Shown piece by piece: positions 18,287 to 24,836 of a DNA stretch of 64,000 bases. Each line of letters begins with the position of its first letter. Position 1 is the first letter of the stretch. The translations under genes were made by a program, and so were the position numbers. The notes under the pieces were generated by a model. It saw nothing but the letters and a program-made list of their open reading frames with translations. It searched no databases and was not told the DNA's origin. Source of the stretch: Nostoc sp. TCL26-01 (GTDB taxonomy: Bacteria; Cyanobacteriota; Cyanobacteriia; Cyanobacteriales; Nostocaceae); NCBI RefSeq assembly GCF_013393945.1, contig NZ_CP040297.1, positions 4,062,001 through 4,126,000 of the forward strand. The letters run 5' to 3'.

Positions 18287-20011
18287 ATGGTAGCACTCAC
18301 AGATAAAGCTGAAAAACGGCTCACCATACAAACTGGGGAGATTGCGGAAGATACGACAGCAATTCGCTCTTTAGATTGGGATCGCGATCGCTTTGATATT
18401 GAGTTCGGTTTGCAAAACGGGACTACATATAACTCATTTCTGATACGCGGTGAGCAGATTGCTCTAGTAGATACTTCCCATGAAAAGTTTCGTCAGCTTT
18501 ATTTAGATACGCTCACAGGATTAATCAATCCTCAAGATATCGATTATTTAATTGTCAGTCACACTGAACCAGACCACAGTGGTTTAGTCAGAGATTTGCT
18601 GCAAATGGCTCCCAATATTACCGTTGTGGCTTCTAAAGTAGCAATCCAATTTTTAGAAGATTTGGTACATCAACCATTTAAGCGGCAGATAGTCAAAAAT
18701 GGCGATCGCTTAGATTTAGGCAACGGTCACGAAATGGAGTTTGTCATCGCTCCTAATTTACACTGGCCTGACACCATCTTTAGCTTCGACCACAAAACCC
18801 AAACCCTCTACACCTGTGATGCTTTCGGAATGCACTATTGCGATGAGCGTACCTTCGATGAAGATTTAAAAACCATTGAAGCAGATTTTCACTATTATTA
18901 TGAGTGCTTGATGGGGCCGAATGCGCGATCTGTATTGTCTGCCCTCAAGCGGATGGGAGAATTACCCAGCGTGAAAATGATTGCCACTGGTCACGGGCCA
19001 TTACTTTACCACAACGTCGAGGAATTAATCGGACGTTACCGCAAGTGGAGTCAAAACCAAAGCAAGCCAGAAACAACCGTCGGCATATTCTACGTTTCTG
19101 AGTATGGGTATAGCGATCGCCTAGCCCAAGCAATCATCAATGGTATCAGCAAAACTGGTGTGGGGATAGAAATAGTAGATTTAGGTTCACCAGTCGATTT
19201 ACAAGAATTACGCGAACTAGTTGGACGTTGTGCGGGATTGGTAATTGGTACACCTCCCGCTTCCGGTGCAGCCAGTATTCAAGCCGCACTCAGCACCGTT
19301 TTAGGTTCTGCCAACGAAAAACAAGCGATCGGTATATTTGAAACTGGCGGTGGGGATGATGAACCGATAGATACTCTCCTGACTAAATTCCGTAACTTAG
19401 GTTTGACAACAGGTTTCCCCGCCATTCGCATCAAACAAACCCCTGGTGAAAACACTTATAAACAGTGTGAAGAAGCAGGTACAGACTTAGGTCAGTGGGT
19501 AACACGCGATCGCAGCATTAAAGCAATGAAGTCTTTAGGTGCTGATTTAGATAAAGCACTAGGTAGACTTAGTGGTGGTTTGTATATTATTACAGCCAAA
19601 AAAGGTGACGTATCCAGTGCCATGTTAGCTTCCTGGGTAGCACAAGCCAGCTTCAAACCTCTGGGATTCTCCATCGCAGTCGCCAAAGATCGGGCGATTG
19701 AATCATTAATGCAAGTAGGCGATCGCTTTGTCCTCAACGTCCTAGAAGAAAGCAATTACCAAAAACTCATGCGTCACTTCCTCAAACGGTTCGCCCCCGG
19801 TGCTGATCGTTTTGAAGGCATCCGCACCCAACCAGCCCAAAACGGCGCACCCATCCTCACCGATGCCCTAGCTTACATCGAGTGCGAAGTCGCCAGCCGC
19901 ATGGACTGCGGCGATCATTGGGCAGTCTACAGCACAGTCTACGCCGGCAGCGTTTCCAAACCAGAAGCATTGACAGCAGTCCACCACCGGAAGGTGGGAA
20001 ATCACTACTAA
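18287..20011 (+). CDS. flv3: flavodiiron protein, Flv3-type
   Basis: A 574-residue cyanobacterial flavodiiron protein that with Flv1 reduces O2 to water using electrons from the photosynthetic chain. Domains: metallo-beta-lactamase-like diiron domain (about 30-260), flavodoxin-like domain (about 270-410) and C-terminal flavin reductase domain (about 430-570). The diiron ligands are canonical: SHTEPDHSG (H, E, D, H), LHWPD, CDAFG and TGHGP. This identifies the Flv3-type subunit rather than Flv1. An AAGGAGAG ribosome site precedes the ATG. The partner-type gene lies at 29235 on the same strand, with about 9 kb of accessory DNA between. Confidence 0.92.
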   Translation: MVALTDKAEKRLTIQTGEIAEDTTAIRSLDWDRDRFDIEFGLQNGTTYNSFLIRGEQIALVDTSHEKFRQLYLDTLTGLINPQDIDYLIVSHTEPDHSGLVRDLLQMAPNITVVASKVAIQFLEDLVHQPFKRQIVKNGDRLDLGNGHEMEFVIAPNLHWPDTIFSFDHKTQTLYTCDAFGMHYCDERTFDEDLKTIEADFHYYYECLMGPNARSVLSALKRMGELPSVKMIATGHGPLLYHNVEELIGRYRKWSQNQSKPETTVGIFYVSEYGYSDRLAQAIINGISKTGVGIEIVDLGSPVDLQELRELVGRCAGLVIGTPPASGAASIQAALSTVLGSANEKQAIGIFETGGGDDEPIDTLLTKFRNLGLTTGFPAIRIKQTPGENTYKQCEEAGTDLGQWVTRDRSIKAMKSLGADLDKALGRLSGGLYIITAKKGDVSSAMLASWVAQASFKPLGFSIAVAKDRAIESLMQVGDRFVLNVLEESNYQKLMRHFLKRFAPGADRFEGIRTQPAQNGAPILTDALAYIECEVASRMDCGDHWAVYSTVYAGSVSKPEALTAVHHRKVGNHY

Positions 20012-20053
20012 AACTTTTTGCTACTCATCAGAGGACTTGTAAAAGATGAATGA

Positions 20054-20097
20054 ATAGCGATCGCACTTTTGAGTATGAGGGGAAGTGCGATCGCTAT
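20054..20097. terminator. hairpin built from two HIP1 sites after flv3
   Basis: ATAGCGATCGCACTT (20054-20068) pairs perfectly with AAGTGCGATCGCTAT (20083-20097) around a 14-base loop. It lies 43 bases after the flv3 stop and may terminate or stabilise that transcript. No clear T-run follows. Confidence 0.5.
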
Positions 20098-20239
20098 CAT
20101 GCTTTAAGACATATAGGAATCATATTTAATTTCTGTTGGCGTAGCCTGTGCTTACACAAAAAACTCAGTACACCTCTATTACTTCTTTTTCTGTTACCTG
20201 TTACCTGTTACCTATTCTGTTGAGTCAGGAGAAATTTTT

Positions 20240-20695
20240 ATGTTGACCTCTGAGACTAACAAAACATTATATGAACAAGATTTTTACTTATGGATACAAA
20301 CTACAGTTAAACTTTTGCAGGAAGGTAAACTCGAACAATTAGATATTGCGAATTTAATTGAAGAAATTGATAGTATGGGGCGGAGCGAAAAGAAAGAACT
20401 TAAAAATCGTCTAATCATTTTAATTGAACATTTATTAAAACTGCAATACTGGACAGAAGAAAAAGAGTACAATGCTAAAGAATGGCGTAATACTATTGTT
20501 GAGCAAAGACGACAAATAATTTATCTTTTAGAAGATAGTCCCAGTTTAAAATCTGTTGTAGAGGATGTATTACTAGATTGTTATACAGATGCGAGAAATG
20601 ATACTATCAGAAAATATCAGCTTCCCTCAGAATTGTTTCCAGCACAATCGCCTTTTTCTATAGTTCAGATTCTTGATGCAGATTTTATAGCTTAG
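20240..20695 (+). CDS. DUF29 family protein
   Basis: A 151-residue DUF29 protein. The family start LYEQDFYLWIQTTVKLLQEG is followed by LDIANLIEEIDSMGRSEKKELKNRL and IEHLLKLQYW, all characteristic of these mostly helical cyanobacterial proteins. The function is unknown. STRRs (TTACCTG units) lie at 20189-20213 just upstream, and the stop codon sits inside the left arm of a fold-back element. Confidence 0.88.
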   Translation: MLTSETNKTLYEQDFYLWIQTTVKLLQEGKLEQLDIANLIEEIDSMGRSEKKELKNRLIILIEHLLKLQYWTEEKEYNAKEWRNTIVEQRRQIIYLLEDSPSLKSVVEDVLLDCYTDARNDTIRKYQLPSELFPAQSPFSIVQILDADFIA

Positions 20696-20872
20696 AGGTT
20701 GTTTGAAAAGTCAAAAAGTATACTAGAAACCCCTCTCCAAACCTCTCCCCGAAACGGAGAGAGGCTTTGAAACCCTTATTTTCTTGTTCTCCTTCCCTAG
20801 TAGGGAAGGGGTTAGGGGTTAGGTTTTTGAGATTTTGATGTTACTCATGATACTTTTTAAACATCCTCTTAA
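20691..20872. repeat. fold-back (MITE-like) element
   Basis: The left end, CTTAGAGGTTGTTTGAAAAG, and the right end, TTTTTAAACATCCTCTTAA, are imperfect inverted repeats. The interior holds ACCCCTCTCC and GGGGTTAGGGGTTAGG tracts that also fold back. The same end sequence occurs at 8816-8850 and at both ends of 27917-28501. Confidence 0.65.
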
Positions 20873-20957
20873 TTTGAGAGCGATCGCTTTGTTGTTAGAT
20901 ATGCAGATAAAGACTGATAAAATTAATTCTGAATAATCCCAATATGGCGATATTTTA

Positions 20958-21169
20958 GTGAAACGTGACTCCATTTATTACCAAATTTTTAAGCGATTTC
21001 CAGGGTTAATATTTGAACTTGTTGATAACCGTCCTGCACAGGCGCAAAACTATAGATTTGAGTCAGTGGAGGTGAAAGAAACTACTTTTCGGATTGATGG
21101 TGTTTTCTTACCACCAGAAGGCGCAACACCCAGAGTTATCTTTTTTGCAGAAGTTCAATTTCAGAAAGA
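20958..21169 (+). CDS. Rpn/DUF2887 family nuclease-like protein, exon 1
   Basis: The first 70 codons plus two bases of a PD-(D/E)XK-superfamily Rpn/DUF2887 protein (GTG start, KRDSIYYQIFKRFPGLIFEL, then FRIDGVFLPP and FFAEVQFQK, the presumed nuclease core). The gene is cut by a group II intron after GA of the codon at 21168. Joining to 23515 restores GAT and gives ...VQFQKDEALYHRFF, the sequence expected for the family. The joined reading frame is 858 bases (285 residues). Without splicing, the frame runs into the intron and stops at 21204. Confidence 0.8.
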
Positions 21170-23514
21170 GTGCGGCTCGTTCTCAGCAGGAACCCCTAGA
21201 AACTAGGGATTTATGGCTAAGGTACATTCTGAAAAATCAAATTCAAAATGTATAACTGTTCATTTGATGTAGGTGAGCCAAGTACCCTAGAAAAGCAAGA
21301 CCTACCCTTGAGGAGACAAGTGACTCCCTATCTGCCCACAGTGACCATACTCGGAATGATGGAGGCTGAAGCTGGGAACAGGGCGCAATCAGTTGTAAAA
21401 CAAGCAGGTAACAACACTGGCGCTAACGGGGAGATGGCAAGGGTAAACAAGTCCTGAAAAAGTGTCTTAGGAATTAAGCTACAACCTGAACAACCAATGT
21501 AGACCACATCCTCTAGATTCTCACAGCATCATTCTTTTAATAGCTGTCATCTCCGAGAAGAGGATAGGCAAAGTGGACTGCCCAAAACCATCAAACAATC
21601 AAAAGAACGGAACGAGTAAAAACGATGTATTGGTCTGGGGAAAGGTCGAAAACCCCAGTAGGTAAGACGAGATACGGAACCCCAAAAACATCGGGTAGGA
21701 CAGAACGTAACTGTTGTGAGGTATTCAGAAAACGCTTGCTTAGAGTAAAGCATGGTTAGACACGATAGAAATATCAGTGAACTATGGAAATCACTACCCT
21801 GGAAGAAATTTCGGGCGAATCTTTTCCGCTTACAAAGAAGAGTGTTTAAAGCTGTTCTAGCTGGAGACAAGCGTAAAGCAATGTCCCTACAAAAGCTAAT
21901 CCTGAAATCTCGTGCGGCTAGGTTTCTGGCAATTCGTCAAGTAACACAGCTAAACGCTGGGAAAAAGACTGCGGGAATTGATGGTAAAACTGCCTTAACT
22001 TATGAGGAGAGATTTCACCTCGAACTGTCACTCAGACAGCCAAACTGGTATCACAACAAACTCAGACAGATACCAATACCCAAGAAAGACGGCTCCACCA
22101 GATACCTGAAAGTTCCAACTATTGCAGACAGGGCTTGGCAATGTCTAGCCAAATACGCATTAGAACCAGCGCACGAAGCCACCTTTCATGCCCAAAGCTA
22201 CGGATTTAGAACGGGGCGCTCTGCCCATGATGCCCAAAAACAGATTTTCCAAAATCTCAGTTCCCATGCAAACGGCATCAACAAAAGAATCCTTGAGCTT
22301 GACATAGAAAAGTGCTTCGACAGAATAAATCACTCAACCATCATGGAAAACCTGACTGCCCCAAAAGGGCTAAAACTGGGGATATTCCGATGCCTAAAAG
22401 CAGGAATCAACCCGGAATTTCCAGAACAAGGTACTTGTCAAGGTGGGGTAGTGAGTCCACTGTTAGCAAATATCGCTCTGAATGGTATAGAAGATATACA
22501 CAAATATCACGTCAAAAGAGGATGCAAAATTACAGCCAATACCCCCACAAAGGATATTGTCAATGCCTGTGTCCGATACGCCGATGATATGGTATTTTTC
22601 CTAAGACCTGAAGACAATGCAACTCTAATACTTGACCGCATCAGCCAATTCCTAGCAATAAGAGGGCTAAAAGTTAGCAAGAAAAAGACAAAGCTTACCG
22701 CTTCGACAGATGGTTTTGACTTTCTCGGTTGGCGATTCTACGTCCAACAAAACGGAAAATTTAAAAGTGTTCCCTCAGAGGAAAACTACAAAGCATTCCG
22801 CAACAAAGTCAAGAACATCGTCAATAGCTCGAATTATGGCGCTACTGTGAAAGCTCAAAAGCTTTCCCCAATAGTCAGAGGATGGCGAAATTACCATAAG
22901 TTCTGTAAGATGGACGGTGCTAAATGGAACCTCTATCACATACAATACAGAGCTTTTAAGGTGTTTAACCGGGAAACAAAACTTGACCACAAATCTAGTA
23001 AGAAGTTGCTAGACCAAGCGTTTCCACTGGTTCCTTACTCCGAAAACCGTCACACCAAAGTCAAAGGAAATAAATCCCCTTTTGATGGAGATTTAGTTTA
23101 CTGGAGTGAACGTAACAGTAAACTATACGACGGCATTACCTCGAAACTATTAAGGAAGCACAGCCATACTTGTGGGTATTGTGGTCACAAATTGACTTCA
23201 ATTGAACGAGTGCATCTACATCACTTAGACGGTAATCACGGCAACTGCAAGGTATCAAACCTCATGGTAGTACACGAAAGCTGCCACGATTACATCCACA
23301 TGGGCAAAAGGGAAAGGGAGCTACGTTCTACAACGCCAATTGGTCGGGAAGTTACCGAGGAATATCTAGAAAATCATCCTTGGTAAGCCAAAGCCAAGCG
23401 TGGCAAAGACAGAAACCTTAACCTTCAAGAATATCGGAAGCTGGATGAGGCGAAAGTCTCACGTCCAGATTTAACAGAGAGGGGCGGAGCGTCATAGCTC
23501 CCCTCGACTCTACC
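21170..23514 (+). mobile_element. group II intron
   Basis: A 2345-base group II intron. The 5' end is GTGCGG. An RNA region of about 580 bases (domains I-III) precedes the maturase ORF. After the ORF, domain V is seen at about 23441-23475 (GCTGGATGAGGCGAAAGTCT and ACGTCCAG stem around a GAAA tetraloop), and domain VI as the hairpin GAGGGGCGGAGC/GCTCCCCTC with a likely branch A near 23507. IBS1 GAAAGA (21164-21169) could pair with TCTTTT at 21533-21538 as EBS1. The 3' edge is set by reading frame and may be off by one base. Confidence 0.9.
21752..23386 (+). CDS. ltrA: group II intron reverse transcriptase/maturase with HNH domain
   Basis: A 544-residue intron-encoded protein that helps splicing and target-primed insertion. 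An N-terminal RT0-like part is followed by RT motifs: AGKKTAGIDGKTALT (near 70), RQIPIPKKDGSTRYLKVPTI, AHDAQKQIFQNL, LELDIEKCFDRINH, GTCQGGVVSPLLANIALN and the catalytic CVRYADDMVFF near 278. The maturase X region follows (SPIVRGWRNYHKFC). The C-terminal HNH endonuclease has HTCGYCGHKL, VHLHHLDGNHGNCKVSNL and HESCHDYIH. All motifs look intact, so the intron may still be mobile. Confidence 0.95.
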   Translation: MVRHDRNISELWKSLPWKKFRANLFRLQRRVFKAVLAGDKRKAMSLQKLILKSRAARFLAIRQVTQLNAGKKTAGIDGKTALTYEERFHLELSLRQPNWYHNKLRQIPIPKKDGSTRYLKVPTIADRAWQCLAKYALEPAHEATFHAQSYGFRTGRSAHDAQKQIFQNLSSHANGINKRILELDIEKCFDRINHSTIMENLTAPKGLKLGIFRCLKAGINPEFPEQGTCQGGVVSPLLANIALNGIEDIHKYHVKRGCKITANTPTKDIVNACVRYADDMVFFLRPEDNATLILDRISQFLAIRGLKVSKKKTKLTASTDGFDFLGWRFYVQQNGKFKSVPSEENYKAFRNKVKNIVNSSNYGATVKAQKLSPIVRGWRNYHKFCKMDGAKWNLYHIQYRAFKVFNRETKLDHKSSKKLLDQAFPLVPYSENRHTKVKGNKSPFDGDLVYWSERNSKLYDGITSKLLRKHSHTCGYCGHKLTSIERVHLHHLDGNHGNCKVSNLMVVHESCHDYIHMGKRERELRSTTPIGREVTEEYLENHPW

Positions 23515-24160
23515 TGAAGCTTTGTATCATCGCTTTTTTACCGAGTCGATGATGTATTTGAACCGCAATCAATCCCAATACGATGATTGGTACTGTGTGG
23601 TAATATTTCCATCACGCTCTTTAGAGCCAAACGATAAAAAAACTCATCGTCTGTTTTTAAACAGCGACCAAGTGCAGCGCATTTATTTGGATGAGTTAGG
23701 TACTGCTGATACTCTACCAATAGGTATCAATTTAATGCAGTTGACGACCGCCTCAGACAAAGCAATGGCAGAGCAAGCCAAGCAACTAATTCAACGGGTA
23801 AAATTAGAAGAAACAGGTAGACTACCGAAAACAGAAATCATAGATATTATTACAACAATTGCTGTTTACAAGTTTTCGTCTTTGAGTAGAGAGGAAGTAG
23901 AAGCTATGCTAGGACTGAATTTAGAGCAGACAAGAGTATATCAAGAAGCCAAAGCTGAAGGTCTAGAACAAGGTCTAGAACAAGGTCTAGAACAAGGTCT
24001 AGAACAAGGTCTAGAACAAGGTCGAAAACAAGGTCTAGAACAAAGGGAAGCTGAATTGTTGAAAGTTGCTGTCCCCCTGTTACTAAAAACTGGGATGAGT
24101 GTAGAACAGATTGCTCAACAATTTAATGTTGCTGTAGAATCTGTGGAGAAATACAGGTAA
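23515..24160 (+). CDS. Rpn/DUF2887 family nuclease-like protein, exon 2
   Basis: The continuation of the intron-split gene, from ALYHRFFTESMMYLNRNQ and WYCVVIFPSRSLEP to a helical C-terminal part. Members of this family are annotated as recombination-promoting nuclease/putative transposase. A tandem GLEQ run (GLEQ repeated five times, then GRKQGLEQ) at about 23959-24040 is encoded by 12-base repeats GGTCTAGAACAA and is typical of the family's tail. Taken alone, it lacks a good start codon, so production depends on intron splicing. Confidence 0.8.
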
Positions 24161-24320
24161 GATTACCTTTGATGAGTTTTAGCGATCGCATTTCATCTTA
24201 CCCCAATTGGTAAAGATAGCCACTAAAAGCGATCGCTAGCAAATTTAGCGCATCAGTAGTTTTACCAGTAGAATAGACACATAAAATTTTGCCGCTATTT
24301 GGCTTATTGATAGTGGATTT

Positions 24321-24731
24321 ATGATAACTGTGAGCTTGACTGCTGTAGCTACTGCGATCGCAACTACCCTGTGGACTAAAGCACAGGAGAAAATCGGCGA
24401 AAATATTGGTGATGCTTTCTGGGCTGCTCCTGGTAAGTTGAGAGAATTACTGCGCCGCAAGAATAAAGTCCCATCTCTTACCAGTAATGAACCACAACCA
24501 TTAGATTACGGTCAAGCAGTGCTGGAACTGACACAAGCCGCACAAGATCCCGAAATTGCTCAAGCAGTTTTAGAAGTTGAAGCAGCAGTTAATAATGATC
24601 AGTCTGAGGCTGCTAAGGAAATTAAAAATAAAGCCGAAGAAATCCAGTCACATCCGTCAGTTATTAATAATGGTGAGATTAAGAATTTGTTTTTTCAATC
24701 TCAATTTCATGGCCCAGTCACATTTAATTGA
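24321..24731 (+). CDS. N-terminal domain of a NACHT protein, ended by an in-frame TGA
   Basis: A 136-residue reading frame. It starts with a hydrophobic helix (MITVSLTAVATAIATTLW), then KAQEKIGENIGDAFWAAPGKL, a charged helical stretch and QAVLELTQAAQDPEIAQAVL, and ends HGPVTFN. This resembles the helical N-terminal region in front of cyanobacterial NACHT domains. The stop TGA at 24729 is in the same frame as the NACHT gene, which continues open from 24732. It may be a separate small protein, or the front of one 1154-residue protein cut by a nonsense codon. Confidence 0.65.
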   Translation: MITVSLTAVATAIATTLWTKAQEKIGENIGDAFWAAPGKLRELLRRKNKVPSLTSNEPQPLDYGQAVLELTQAAQDPEIAQAVLEVEAAVNNDQSEAAKEIKNKAEEIQSHPSVINNGEIKNLFFQSQFHGPVTFN

Positions 24732-24836
24732 CTACAGCCGTCCCCAGGGGAGGATGGGACAAAGTTAACTCCCGATGACTGGCGTGAAGTCTGTCGTGAA
24801 ATAATTGCAGAACGGCGTAAGCTGACAACAAATCCT

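Noticed and set aside
21248-21457. Small ORF in the 5' part of the group II intron
   Set aside because: It lies in the structured RNA domains of the intron, which explains the sequence.
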